DNA of 44,775 bases, from NCBI GenBank assembly GCA_040386775.1, contig JAZKEU010000021.1:1-44775 (forward strand), read 5' to 3'. Both the position numbers and the translations under genes were made by a program. The notes beneath the pieces are model-generated. The model searched no databases, was not told the DNA's origin, and saw nothing but the letters and a program-made list of their open reading frames with translations. Of this stretch, positions 17,484 to 27,029 are shown piece after piece; position 1 is the first letter of the stretch, and each line of letters opens with the position of its first letter. Origin of the DNA: Bdellovibrionota bacterium. GTDB taxonomy: Bacteria; Bdellovibrionota; Bdellovibrionia; Bdellovibrionales; JAEYZS01.

Positions 17484-20400
17484 TTACAGTGCTGATACTA
17501 CGCTACCCTTTGCCTCTTCAAGTGATACAGAAACCATTCTCGAAACACCTTTTTCCTGCATTGTTACGCCGTAAAGTTTTTCGTTGATTTCCATAGTGTT
17601 CTTGTTGTGAGTGACGATAATAATTTGCGAACGCTTCGCCATTTCACGAACCAGATCGTTGAAACGGAATACGTTAGCATCATCCAGCGGAGCATCGACC
17701 TCATCCAATAAACAGAATGGAGATGGTTTTACAAGGAAGATCGAGAAGATCAACGCCACTGATGTTAAGGCTTTCTCTCCACCAGACATCAACGTGATGT
17801 TTTGCAATTTCTTGCCCGGAGGCTTTGCCATAATGTCGATCCCTTGTTCGTCTTCCCCTTCGATTTCCACGAGAGTCAATTGAGCCTCACCGCCACCGAA
17901 CAATACTGGAAATACCTTCTGGAATCTTTCATTCACAGATTCAAATGTTTCTCTGAAACGCTTATTGCAGATTCTATTGATACGATCAATAACGCGGCGG
18001 AGATTTTCTTTTGCTTCGGTTAAGTCTGCCTCCTGCTGAACTAAGAACTCATAACGCTTTTGAATGTCGTCATACTCTTGGATCGCAGATAAATTAACTT
18101 CACCGATTTTTTTAATTTTATCTTTAAGTTCATTCACTTCAAGCTCAGTTGCAGCTACATCACATTCGCGCGCGATGTACTCTTGGGACTTGATGGCGAG
18201 ATCAAGCATGTATCGCTCTCTCATTTGATCTACAAGGTATTGTAGTTTCATTTGAGTCTGTTCGATCTTGAATCTCATTTCATTCACTTGCGCTTGTTTT
18301 TCATTTCTAATTCGTTGAATTTCAAGCACACGTTGTTGTTTCTTCATGTGTTCGTTTGAAATTTCCGTGAATTCATTGCGAAGCTCTGAAGATCTCTCTT
18401 CCGCATGTTGAGCCTGTTGAATGATTTGTTCTAATAAAACTTTTTCTTGTTCCAATTGAACTTGATTCACACTGAGCACTTCCGTGTTCAAGTCTGACTC
18501 GTTGATCATTTGATCTAATTTTGTTGATGTTTCATTGTACGAAGTCTCAAGCATATTCACTTGGCTCGTTAAACCTTGTTTCTCTTGAGAACTTTGCGCG
18601 AATTGAACTCTCGCGTTCATCGCATCTATACGAACTTGATCAATTCCAAGCTTGGCTTCTTGATATTCAACTTCAATGGTTTGAGCGCCATTTTCCAATT
18701 CAGATTTGCGATCTCTAAAGCCTGTTGCTCTTTCTTGCTCTTGATCACGTTTTTCTTCTAAAGAAAGTCTTCTGTTATCCACTTCAGACAATTCTTGGTT
18801 TTGTCTTTCCAGAGATTCCGTAACAGATTTTAACTCATTTTCAGCTCTTTCGAGATCTTTTTTGAGTTCTGCGATCATTAATTCTTTTTGAATTTGCTGA
18901 GTCTTAGCACTTTCTAATTCTTTAGCAACTTTATCGAATTGATCTTCCAATTTTTCTAAAGTCATTTGCGAAAGGGCTAGTTTTCCAGCCAATTCATCCT
19001 TGCTTTGAGAAAGTTCTTTAATTTCACGGCGGCGTTTGAGCATTCCGCTATCCGCAGAATCCGAAGCTCCACCTGTAAGAACTCCACCAGCCGTCAATAC
19101 ATCGCCGTCTTCTGTTACGAAGTTCCAGCCCGTGTACTGTGATCTGAGTCTTAAAGCTGTAGAGATGTTGTCTACTACTGCGATATCATCAGTGATGAAT
19201 TCTACGAGAGATTTATATTTATCTGGAGCAGAAATGACTTTTGATAATAATTGTTTTACACCGTCTTCATTTGATGGATCACCCTGACGTTTCAGAGTTG
19301 AAATCATCGCCATGTCACTGGCAAAGAAGCTTGAACGCCCCCCGCTCTTGTCTTTTAAGTGCTGTACCGCTGACAATGAATCTTTCGAGTTGTGAGAAAG
19401 AAGCATTTGGAGCTTAGGGCCCAAAGCTGCTTCCATGGCAATTTCATATTCAGGTGGCACTTCAATTACGTCCGCTACGGGCATGATTTGTGAAACTGAA
19501 CCATCAGCATGGATTTCAGTTTGTGCTTTTTTCCAAAGCATAACGTTTTTAACACCGTCTTCGAACCCTTCAAAGTTTGCTTGGAGATCTTCTAATCCGT
19601 ACAAACGAGATGCCACTTGGTTCAATTCGTCTTTGAATTTTTGTACTTCTACACGTCTTGATTCAACTTGCTCTTCTAGGGCATTTTTGTTCGCTTCGAA
19701 GTTCTCGACATCACTCATGATCGAAAGCTGCATTTGTCTTTCTTTTTCAAGGTCATTGTAGAATGAAGTTTTACGTTTTGAGAATTCTGATTCTTTTTCT
19801 CTCAATGAACTCACAGTTTCTAATAATACATCCCTTTTTTGCTCAACTTCTTCAATTCTAGCTTCAACGCTTGAGATATTGATTTCAACTTGAGTGAGAG
19901 CCGAGTTTACCGTCATCAATTCTCTACGAATTGTGGTTAACTCTTGATCTGCTGTTTGAATGCGAGATTGCATCTTTTGGAAAACTTCTTCTTTTTCCGT
20001 ATGAGATAGCTCTAGGCTTTCAACTTCCAAAGTCACAACCTGAAGTCTCTCTCTTAACTCCATCAATTGGCTCTCTAGAATCCCTTTTCTAGCTTCCGCT
20101 TCTTGCTTCATGGAAGTTTGCACAAGTTGATTTCTTTCTGCTTGTTCCACTTCGAATTTTAATCTTTGAATGATATTTTCTTTTTCACGAACTTGTTCTT
20201 TTCCATTGTTCGCCTGAAGAACTTGTATTTGAACGTATTGTTCTTTTTCTGCGATTTCTAAAGCCAATCTTTCAACGTCAGCACTTAAAGTTTCAAGTTC
20301 TGTTGTGGATTGGATGTCGCTATCTTCGCTATCAGAAAAATTAGTTTTGAGAGTTGATAACTCTTCGTTCATTTGGAGATATTGTTTAGAGCTTAGTAGT

Positions 20401-21089
20401 AACTCTAGATCTTCCACTTGAATTTTTAATTCACGATATCTCTCTGCTCTTTTGGCTTGTCTTTGGAGACTGTCGATTTGGCGTTTTAATTCCGCAATGA
20501 TGTCTTTGAGACGAACTAAGTTTTGATCTGTTGCTACGATTTTTCTTTGCGATTCTCTTTTTCTAATTTTGAACTTTGTAATTCCGGCCGCTTCATCAAT
20601 GAGTGATCTGCGGTCTAAAGGTTTTGCCGTAATGATTTTCCCGATGGCACCTTGTTCGATGATCGAAAAACCTTTTGAACCTGCTCCTGTATCCATGAAA
20701 ATTTCTTGGATATCACGAAGTCTTGCTGGCTCACGGTTAACTAAGTATTCACTGTCACCTGATCTATGCAATCTTCTTGTTACCGAAATTTCTGTGAAGC
20801 TTAAGTATTTTACAGGAAACGGACCACCGTCATTTTCGAGAATCATTGTAACTTCTGCGAATCCACCTGGAGCGTAACCTTCAGCGCCACCAAAGATTAA
20901 ATCTTCCATGCTTTGACCACGTAGATGTTTTGCAGACTGCTCACCCATCACCCAAGTGATGGCATCAACGATGTTTGATTTACCGCAACCGTTAGGACCT
21001 ACGATCCCTGTTACGCCAGCATCAAACAAGATGACTGTTTTATCTTTGAATGATTTAAAACCAACTAGTTCTAATTTTTTAATTCTCAA
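17484..21089 (-). CDS. smc: Chromosome segregation protein SMC
   Basis: SMC forms the condensin ring that organises the nucleoid. The 1201 residues give the full layout: N-terminal ATPase half with Walker A GPNGCGKSN (31-39), a long coiled coil, a hinge (about 510-680, with ALGPKLQMLL and the glycine-rich TGGASDSAD end), a returning coil, and the C-terminal ATPase half with the signature LMSGGEKALTS and Walker B FCLLDEVDAPLDD. The start codon appears to be TTG, overlapping the TGA of ppdK (TTGA), with GGGAG seven bases upstream inside ppdK. That predicts translational coupling to a metabolic gene, which is unusual. No scpA or scpB lies in the window. Confidence 0.97.
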   Translation of the reverse strand: MRIKKLELVGFKSFKDKTVILFDAGVTGIVGPNGCGKSNIVDAITWVMGEQSAKHLRGQSMEDLIFGGAEGYAPGGFAEVTMILENDGGPFPVKYLSFTEISVTRRLHRSGDSEYLVNREPARLRDIQEIFMDTGAGSKGFSIIEQGAIGKIITAKPLDRRSLIDEAAGITKFKIRKRESQRKIVATDQNLVRLKDIIAELKRQIDSLQRQAKRAERYRELKIQVEDLELLLSSKQYLQMNEELSTLKTNFSDSEDSDIQSTTELETLSADVERLALEIAEKEQYVQIQVLQANNGKEQVREKENIIQRLKFEVEQAERNQLVQTSMKQEAEARKGILESQLMELRERLQVVTLEVESLELSHTEKEEVFQKMQSRIQTADQELTTIRRELMTVNSALTQVEINISSVEARIEEVEQKRDVLLETVSSLREKESEFSKRKTSFYNDLEKERQMQLSIMSDVENFEANKNALEEQVESRRVEVQKFKDELNQVASRLYGLEDLQANFEGFEDGVKNVMLWKKAQTEIHADGSVSQIMPVADVIEVPPEYEIAMEAALGPKLQMLLSHNSKDSLSAVQHLKDKSGGRSSFFASDMAMISTLKRQGDPSNEDGVKQLLSKVISAPDKYKSLVEFITDDIAVVDNISTALRLRSQYTGWNFVTEDGDVLTAGGVLTGGASDSADSGMLKRRREIKELSQSKDELAGKLALSQMTLEKLEDQFDKVAKELESAKTQQIQKELMIAELKKDLERAENELKSVTESLERQNQELSEVDNRRLSLEEKRDQEQERATGFRDRKSELENGAQTIEVEYQEAKLGIDQVRIDAMNARVQFAQSSQEKQGLTSQVNMLETSYNETSTKLDQMINESDLNTEVLSVNQVQLEQEKVLLEQIIQQAQHAEERSSELRNEFTEISNEHMKKQQRVLEIQRIRNEKQAQVNEMRFKIEQTQMKLQYLVDQMRERYMLDLAIKSQEYIARECDVAATELEVNELKDKIKKIGEVNLSAIQEYDDIQKRYEFLVQQEADLTEAKENLRRVIDRINRICNKRFRETFESVNERFQKVFPVLFGGGEAQLTLVEIEGEDEQGIDIMAKPPGKKLQNITLMSGGEKALTSVALIFSIFLVKPSPFCLLDEVDAPLDDANVFRFNDLVREMAKRSQIIIVTHNKNTMEINEKLYGVTMQEKGVSRMVSVSLEEAKGSVVSAL

Positions 21090-23788
21090 TGACGAACTCC
21101 CTCAGCTTTGTTCGCGATGGCAGCTTGTGCAGCAGCCAATTTCGCGATTGGAACTCTGTATGGCGAACAACTCACGTAATCTAAGCCCACCGAATGGAAA
21201 AACTCCACACTGGCAGGATCCCCTCCGTGCTCACCACAAATTCCGACCTTTAATTTTTGTTTCACTTTTCGGCCTAATTCAACACCCATTTTCACAAATT
21301 TTCCGACCCCATGCTTTTCAATGGTAACGAAGGGGTCTTTTTCGAAAACTCCAGCATTTACATAGGCTCCCAAAAACTTGCCCGCATCGTCTCTAGAGAT
21401 GCCCAGCGCCGTCTGTGTTAAATCATTCGTTCCGAAGCTAAAAAAGTCAGCATATTCAGCGATCTCATCAGCGCATATCGCGGCGCGTGGTAGCTCAATC
21501 ATAGTGCCAATCAAATAATCAAATTTAGTCTTCGTCTCCGCCTGAATAGCTTGAATTACTTTTTCTGCCTGGCCACGCAAAATGGAAAGCTCTTTTTGTG
21601 TCGAAACCAGGGGGATCATAATTTCTGGAATTACTTTCTTTCCAGATTTCACTAATTCGCAAACAGCCTCAGAAATTGCACGCACTTGCATTTCATAAAT
21701 CTCCGGGAACGTGATCGCAAGTCTGCAACCACGATGACCAAGCATTGGATTGAATTCATGAAGCGAGTGAATTCTGTTTTTTAATTTTTCGAGAGAAATT
21801 TGAATTCTTTCTGATAAATCTTTTTGATCTTTTTCTTCTTGCGGCAAGAACTCATGAAGTGGTGGATCTAATAATCTAATTGTAACCGGAAGACCTTCCA
21901 TAACTTGGAAGATTTCAAAGAAATCTTTTCTTTGAATTGGAAGAAGTTCTCTAAGAGCAACTTTTCTTTCTTCCGTAGTTTCGGCCATAATCATTCTACG
22001 AACGATATCTATTCTATCGGGATCAAAGAACATATGTTCTGTTCTACAAAGTCCAATACCTTCAGCACCAAATCTACGAGCTGTTTTTGAATCATGTGGA
22101 GTATCTGCGTTTGTTCTTACGTTCATTGTTCTGTATTTGTCCGCGAGTTTCATGATGCGTTCAAACTCACCGCTTAAATCTGCCTCGATAGTTTTTACTG
22201 GGCCTTCAAACACTTCACCAGTAGCGCCATCTAGAGTGATCACATCACCCTTTTTAAATGTTTTGCCTGCAGCTTTCATTTCTTGTTTTGCGTATGACAC
22301 TTCGATATCCCCGCAACCTGCAACGCAAGATTTCCCCATTCCTCTTGCAACAACTGCTGCGTGAGAAGTCATTCCACCTCGAGTAGTGAGAATACCTTGA
22401 GATGCTACCATCCCGCTGATGTCTTCAGGAGATGTTTCGATTCTTACGAGAATTGTTTTGATTCCTTTTTCTTTTAATTCCTCTGCCTCTTCAGATGTAA
22501 AAACAATTTGTCCTGAAGCGGCGCCCGGAGATGCTGGAAGTCCTTTTGCCAATAAAATCTTTTTAGCTTTTGGATCGAGTGTTGGATGAAGAAGTTGGTT
22601 TAAAGAAGATGGATCAAGTCTCATCAACCCTTCTTCTTCCGTAATTAATTTTTGATCGATCAGATCACAAGCAATTTTAAGAGCGGCTTTTGCAGTTCTC
22701 TTGCCATTTCTAGTTTGAAGCATCCAAAGTCTACCGCGCTCGATTGTAAACTCAATATCTTGCATGTCTCGGTAGTGAGTTTCTAATTTATTCTGAATTT
22801 CACAAAGCTGCTTAAAGCATTCAGGCATTGCTTCTTCTAGAGATCTTAATCCTGTGCCTTCTGCTTCTTTTTTTGAAATCGGCTGTGGAGTTCTAAGCCC
22901 AGCAACTACGTCTTCTCCTTGAGCGTTAATGAGAAATTCACCATAGAACATTTTCTCGCCAGTCGATGGGTTTCTCGTAAAGCAAACTCCTGTTGCAGAA
23001 TCTTCACCGAGATTTCCGAAAACCATAGATTGAATGTTGACCGCAGTTCCCCATTCTTCTGGAATATCGTGAAGTTGCCTGTAAGTTTTTGCTCTCAGCG
23101 TATGCCAGCTTCTGAAAACTGCTGAAACCGATCCCCACAATTGCTCGATTGGATCTTCTGGGAATTTTACACCAAGGTCTTCTTGAATTTGTTTTTTGTA
23201 TTCTTTAACGAGGAATTTTAGATCGTCCACCGTCATATCCGTGTCGTTCTTGTATTTCTTTGTTTCTTTGAGTTCATCCAAATGCATTTCTAGCATTGAG
23301 TGGTTCATACCCATAACAACGTTTGAATACATCTGAATAAATCTTCTATAAGAGTCCCATGCAAATCTAGGATTTTTACTGTTTTCAGCCAAGCCTTCGA
23401 CCGTAAAATCATTTAATCCCAGGTTAAGGATTGTATCCATCATCCCCGGCATACTGGCTCTTGCTCCCGATCTTACACTCACAAGTAACGGATTTTTAGG
23501 ATCTCCAAACTTTTTACCGATTTCTTTTTCGATTTGTTTTAATGCTTCAAGAGCACCAGCCTTAACAAAGTCTGGGAGTTTTTTATCATTCTTATAAAAC
23601 TCCGTGCAAATGTCCGTACAGATTGTGAATCCCGGTGGAACCAACAATCCCAAGGAAGACATCTCGGCAAGGTTGGCACCTTTTCCACCGAGGGTATTTT
23701 TCATTTTTGCATTTCCCTCGGCTTTTCCGGCGCCGAAAGAATAAATAAATTTATTTGTACCCGTAGCCTGATTCGTTTGCATCTGCAT
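21086..23788 (-). CDS. ppdK: Pyruvate, phosphate dikinase
   Basis: PPDK interconverts pyruvate, ATP and phosphate with PEP, AMP and PPi in the cytoplasm. At 900 residues it is full length. The order is N-terminal nucleotide-binding domain (GGKGANLAEM at 34-43, SVRSGARASMPGMMDT, GVCFTRNPSTG), swivelling phosphohistidine domain with GGMTSHAAVVARG and the catalytic histidine near 476, and the PEP/pyruvate barrel with CRTEHMF, GHRGCRLA, SFGTNDLTQTALG and GICGEHGGDP. A GGAGGAG lies three bases before the first ATG and nine before a second one (M3), so either may be used. It is followed by smc with overlapping codons and preceded by glyS 30 bases away. Confidence 0.97.
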   Translation of the reverse strand: MQMQTNQATGTNKFIYSFGAGKAEGNAKMKNTLGGKGANLAEMSSLGLLVPPGFTICTDICTEFYKNDKKLPDFVKAGALEALKQIEKEIGKKFGDPKNPLLVSVRSGARASMPGMMDTILNLGLNDFTVEGLAENSKNPRFAWDSYRRFIQMYSNVVMGMNHSMLEMHLDELKETKKYKNDTDMTVDDLKFLVKEYKKQIQEDLGVKFPEDPIEQLWGSVSAVFRSWHTLRAKTYRQLHDIPEEWGTAVNIQSMVFGNLGEDSATGVCFTRNPSTGEKMFYGEFLINAQGEDVVAGLRTPQPISKKEAEGTGLRSLEEAMPECFKQLCEIQNKLETHYRDMQDIEFTIERGRLWMLQTRNGKRTAKAALKIACDLIDQKLITEEEGLMRLDPSSLNQLLHPTLDPKAKKILLAKGLPASPGAASGQIVFTSEEAEELKEKGIKTILVRIETSPEDISGMVASQGILTTRGGMTSHAAVVARGMGKSCVAGCGDIEVSYAKQEMKAAGKTFKKGDVITLDGATGEVFEGPVKTIEADLSGEFERIMKLADKYRTMNVRTNADTPHDSKTARRFGAEGIGLCRTEHMFFDPDRIDIVRRMIMAETTEERKVALRELLPIQRKDFFEIFQVMEGLPVTIRLLDPPLHEFLPQEEKDQKDLSERIQISLEKLKNRIHSLHEFNPMLGHRGCRLAITFPEIYEMQVRAISEAVCELVKSGKKVIPEIMIPLVSTQKELSILRGQAEKVIQAIQAETKTKFDYLIGTMIELPRAAICADEIAEYADFFSFGTNDLTQTALGISRDDAGKFLGAYVNAGVFEKDPFVTIEKHGVGKFVKMGVELGRKVKQKLKVGICGEHGGDPASVEFFHSVGLDYVSCSPYRVPIAKLAAAQAAIANKAEGVRH

Positions 23789-23818
23789 TGACTCCTCCGA
23801 CGTTAGCCGACCGTTTTT

Positions 23819-25153
23819 TTATGGTCTCTTGTAATTCTTGAACGATTTTCTAATGTATGAATCCAGCTCATCAATCGCCACGCGATCTTGAACCATGGAA
23901 TCTCGATGACGAACCGTAACTTTTTTATCGTTCAAAGTATCAAAGTCAATCGTTACGCAAAGTGGAGTTCCCGCTTCGTCTTGGCGACGGTAACGTTTAC
24001 CGATACTTCCCGCATCGTCGTACTGAGATCTGTAGTGAGAAAGATCTGAACGAAGTTGAGTGGCGATGTTCATTAATTCTGGTTTTTTAGAGAGTGGCAA
24101 GTACGCAACCTTTACAGGAGCTAATTCTGGATGGAATCCGAGCACCACGCGAACGTCCGTCTCCCCGTCCTTTGCCACATGTTCTTCACGGTAGGCATCG
24201 CACAGAGCCGCCAGCACCATACGGTCACAACCTGCCGAAGTTTCTACCACAAATGGCAAATACTTTTCTTTGTTCGCTTCGTCGAAATATTCCAATTTCT
24301 TTTTCGAAAGTTCTTGGTGATTTTTTAAATCGAAGTCAGTTCTGTTATGAATACCTTCCAACTCATGCCAACCGAATGGGAATTGGAATTCGATATCGTA
24401 AGCTTCTTTAGCATAGTGAGCTAACTCACCGTCTTTGTGTTGATGGAATCTCAAGTTTTCAGGATTGAAACCAATTTTAGAATAATAAGCATTTCTTGTT
24501 TCTTTCCAGTAACTCATGTGTTCATTGTCTGTTCCTGGTTTTACAAAGTATTGCATCTCCATTTGCTCGAACTCACGAGTTCTAAAAATAAAGTTTCCTG
24601 GAGTGATTTCGTTTCTAAAAGCTTTTCCGATTTGCGCGATCCCGAATGGAATTTTCTTACGAGCGGTGACTTGAACATTTTCGAAGTTCACGTAAATCCC
24701 TTGAGCAGTTTCTGGGCGAAGATAAACTACCGACGCTGATTCCTCTACGGGCCCCATAAAAGTTTTAAACATCAAATTGAAGTTTCTTGGTTCTGACAAT
24801 TCTTTGCTTCCGCAAGTGTCGCACACTTTGGGATCTTTCATCTTGTCTACGCGATGACGAGCTTTACATTTTTTGCATTCTACCAGGGGATCAGAAAATC
24901 CATCAATATGTCCTGAGGCTTTCCATACTTGTGGAGCCATCAGGATCGAGGCATCGATACCCACAACGTCATCACGAGAGGTCATCGCCTCCCACCACAT
25001 TTTTTTAATATTATTTTTGAGTTCTACTCCAAGTGGTCCGTAATCCCAGCAAGAATTGAGTCCACCGTAAATTTCTGAGCTTTGAAAAACAAAGCCGCGT
25101 CTTTTGCAAAGTGAAACGAGTGTTGAAAGATCTGAAAGCCTTTTGATTTCCAT
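23819..25153 (-). CDS. glyS: Glycyl-tRNA synthetase (dimeric, archaeal/eukaryotic-like type)
   Basis: This class II synthetase charges tRNA-Gly. The 444 residues match the homodimeric GlyRS rather than the alpha2-beta2 form. The N-terminus has [20 protein letters not shown], a zinc-ribbon-like insert with two CxxC pairs (CKKCKARH and CDTCG), the class II motif 2 region [21 protein letters not shown], and motif 3 with [14 protein letters not shown]. The C-terminal anticodon-binding domain contains [13 protein letters not shown] and [19 protein letters not shown] seven bases before the ATG fixes the start. It leads the glyS-ppdK-smc group and is divergent from the cytochrome gene. Confidence 0.97.
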   Translation of the reverse strand: MEIKRLSDLSTLVSLCKRRGFVFQSSEIYGGLNSCWDYGPLGVELKNNIKKMWWEAMTSRDDVVGIDASILMAPQVWKASGHIDGFSDPLVECKKCKARHRVDKMKDPKVCDTCGSKELSEPRNFNLMFKTFMGPVEESASVVYLRPETAQGIYVNFENVQVTARKKIPFGIAQIGKAFRNEITPGNFIFRTREFEQMEMQYFVKPGTDNEHMSYWKETRNAYYSKIGFNPENLRFHQHKDGELAHYAKEAYDIEFQFPFGWHELEGIHNRTDFDLKNHQELSKKKLEYFDEANKEKYLPFVVETSAGCDRMVLAALCDAYREEHVAKDGETDVRVVLGFHPELAPVKVAYLPLSKKPELMNIATQLRSDLSHYRSQYDDAGSIGKRYRRQDEAGTPLCVTIDFDTLNDKKVTVRHRDSMVQDRVAIDELDSYIRKSFKNYKRP

Positions 25154-25200
25154 TAATATCTCCCGTACCGGCAGCTGGATGCTGTCGCTACTCTTGTGGC

Positions 25201-25222
25201 ACTAAGAACTGTAGTTCTTAGT
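25201..25222. promoter_or_regulatory. Perfect 10-bp dyad between glyS and the cytochrome gene
   Basis: ACTAAGAACT (25201-25210) and its reverse complement (25213-25222) flank a 2-base centre. It lies in the spacer between divergent genes, about 50 bases from the glyS start and 100 from the cytochrome start, so an operator shared by both is possible; a hairpin is the alternative. Confidence 0.5.
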
Positions 25223-25319
25223 ATCTAATTATGCATGTGGCTATAGAAGTAACTTCAAGCCCTAGACGAGTCAACAATTGGGGCTTGTGTTATCACCGAA
25301 AATATTAAAGAATTTTGAT

Positions 25320-25760
25320 ATGGGAAACACAACTTTAAAGCTTAAACGCACAGCGATGATCATCACTTTTGTGGCCATTTTGTTGGGTGCCTTTGTAATG
25401 CATGCGGAAACACATTCTCAGAAGGACGCTCACAAGAAGGAAGCTGCTCAAAAATCTGTCCAAGAAGCAGGCAAAAAAGCTAAAGCCCTACAGCTCGAGC
25501 CCTGGGAAGCTTGGGATAAGTACCGCGATCAGATGATCACTATTTCTCGTCAATTGGGCGTGACGTGCAACCACTGTCACGACACCAAAAACTATAGGGA
25601 TGCCTCTAAGAAAACCCACCAAATCGCCAAAGCTCACATGGAAATGGTGGATATGATCAATGATAAATACAAGAATTCTTTCTCCGAGAAAGTCGACTGC
25701 TACATGTGCCACAAGGGCGTTGTTAAACCTGAGTTCAAAGAAAAGAAAGAAAAATTCTAG
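25320..25760 (+). CDS. Exported dihaem c-type cytochrome, reaction-centre-cytochrome-like
   Basis: The 146-residue protein has an N-terminal hydrophobic segment (about 11-28, ending MHAE), a lysine/alanine-rich helical linker, and two haem c sites, CNHCH (C83, C86, H87) and CYMCH (C127, C130, H131). The spacing and surrounding words (LGVTCNHCHDTKNY, KTHQIAKAHMEMV, then CYMCHKG) resemble the PF02276-type tetrahaem reaction-centre cytochrome module, here with only two sites. It is probably a small periplasmic electron carrier. An upstream TTG would add 14 residues, but the ATG at 25320 places the signal peptide normally. The stop overlaps that of the convergent gene. Confidence 0.82.
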   Translation: MGNTTLKLKRTAMIITFVAILLGAFVMHAETHSQKDAHKKEAAQKSVQEAGKKAKALQLEPWEAWDKYRDQMITISRQLGVTCNHCHDTKNYRDASKKTHQIAKAHMEMVDMINDKYKNSFSEKVDCYMCHKGVVKPEFKEKKEKF

Positions 25761-26368
25761 ATTTCTTTGCCCGTCAGCAGATTGATCGTCATATCTTTTG
25801 ATTGTGGCTGAGAACTCTTTCCATGCTGTTCATAACCAATAATTACTTTAGGCTGATAGATATCGGCAAAGTCGAAATCAATAGATTCCATTTTGCTATT
25901 TTCAGGAAGCTTAATATCTAAAGTTTGATTCTTAGTGTAATTCCAAATGAGCACATGACCCGGATTGTGAGGCATAATCCAGTATTTTCCGGTCGTTTCC
26001 TCAAAGTAACCGACATTATTTATATTGTCGGGGAATTGTTTTTCATAAACCTTATTTCCTTGGCTCATGGCTGATTCTATCCTCACAACTTGACCTTGAT
26101 AACTTGCGACTTTATTGCCATGTCTCACTAGCAAATCTCGAATGGATTGCGGATTGGGCTTAGCTCTTTCACGCGCATAATGATCATGCATCAAACCATA
26201 AAATTCATCTCGCGTAAGCTGAGTGTCTGAATACATATTTTCTGCACCTGAAAAGATGATGTCATCCACGGTGATTCTATCTGTAAAGAGTGACTCACAT
26301 GTCGACGCTTGTGCGTAAGCATGAGAAGAAAATGACATGAGTGCTATTAATAAAATCAGTGATTTCAT
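25757..26368 (-). CDS. Exported protein of unknown function (CxxLF type)
   Basis: I do not recognise the family. Translation most likely starts at the ATG at 26368, with AAAGG six bases upstream, which gives 203 residues and a standard signal peptide (MKSLILLIALMSFSSHAYA). The mature protein begins QASTCESLF; the same C-x-x-L-F pattern follows the signal peptide in two neighbours. The single mature cysteine is preceded by T, not a lipobox, so it is not a lipoprotein. The C-terminal half is strand-rich (TGKYWIMPHNPGHVLIWNY). A 10-bp hairpin sits directly upstream of the ribosome site. The stop codon shares the CTAG tetranucleotide with the convergent cytochrome gene. Confidence 0.78.
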   Translation of the reverse strand: MKSLILLIALMSFSSHAYAQASTCESLFTDRITVDDIIFSGAENMYSDTQLTRDEFYGLMHDHYARERAKPNPQSIRDLLVRHGNKVASYQGQVVRIESAMSQGNKVYEKQFPDNINNVGYFEETTGKYWIMPHNPGHVLIWNYTKNQTLDIKLPENSKMESIDFDFADIYQPKVIIGYEQHGKSSQPQSKDMTINLLTGKEI

Positions 26369-26380
26369 ATACAACCTTTT

Positions 26381-26403
26381 TGTCGCAAAAAAATTTTGCG
26401 ACA
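26381..26403. promoter_or_regulatory. 10-bp hairpin in the leader of the 26368 gene
   Basis: TGTCGCAAAA (26381-26390) and TTTTGCGACA (26394-26403) are perfect reverse complements around AAA. On the minus strand the stem ends just before the AAAGG ribosome site, so it could affect translation. It has no long T-run after it. Confidence 0.5.
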
Positions 26404-26499
26404 ATCATTTACAATTTTTTAACTAAACGCTCTCACGCTTAGCTTCACCGGAAGATATATTTTCTTGGCACCTATGTATTTTAGGTCTTAAACTCGTGT

Positions 26500-26889
26500 C
26501 TAAAATAATACTTTAATAATCTGATCTGACTGACTTGATGTAAAATTACCATTCTTGATCAAATCTGTTTTAATTTCTGCTGCAATTTCTACCAATTTCT
26601 GTAGCGGTAAATTCATTAGAGGCCCTAGTTCACTTTGTTTATCATAAACCTTTTTCATTGCGCTATCTAAGCTATCTTTTTGCGCCTGATCTAAACTATT
26701 TAATTTTAACGAAACTTCGATTTTGGCATAAAAAGCAGCCTTAACAATGGGAAACTCATCTGAGGCAGAACGCTTAGATTCTGATATTGACAAAAATCCT
26801 ACCGATCTTCCAATTACAATTTTCTCTCCGGACGCTGTATAAAACACTTTTCCATGTTCGGAGGTTGATATATCGCTCAACTTACCCAT
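26500..26889 (-). CDS. Hypothetical protein, probable C-terminal part of a frameshifted gene
   Basis: The ATG at 26889 opens a 129-residue frame with no signal peptide and a weak ribosome site. The frame is open further upstream, to 27033, and that 48-residue extension reads as normal protein (VGLDVIINKRGEKFYIL, then NGDLYFSIEN) yet contains no ATG, GTG or TTG. It begins exactly where the upstream exported protein stops (TAA at 27030-27032) in the adjacent frame. The simplest reading is that both are parts of one exported protein split by a -1 change, either real decay or a sequencing error. The C-terminal half is helical and lysine/aspartate-rich. No family is recognised. Confidence 0.5.
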   Translation of the reverse strand: MGKLSDISTSEHGKVFYTASGEKIVIGRSVGFLSISESKRSASDEFPIVKAAFYAKIEVSLKLNSLDQAQKDSLDSAMKKVYDKQSELGPLMNLPLQKLVEIAAEIKTDLIKNGNFTSSQSDQIIKVLF

Positions 26890-27029
26890 TTGCGAATTCT
26901 CAATCGAGAAGTATAAGTCACCGTTTTTTGAAGGTAGAATATAAAATTTCTCACCTCTTTTATTAATGATGACATCAAGGCCAACCAGAACTCGATTAAA
27001 GTCAGCTTCATTGAAAGCATTTTTGGCTA

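Noticed and set aside
17459-17513. GGTAGCG/CGCTACC stem at the smc 3' end
   Set aside because: Short arms, competing pairings and no T-run; not convincing as a terminator.
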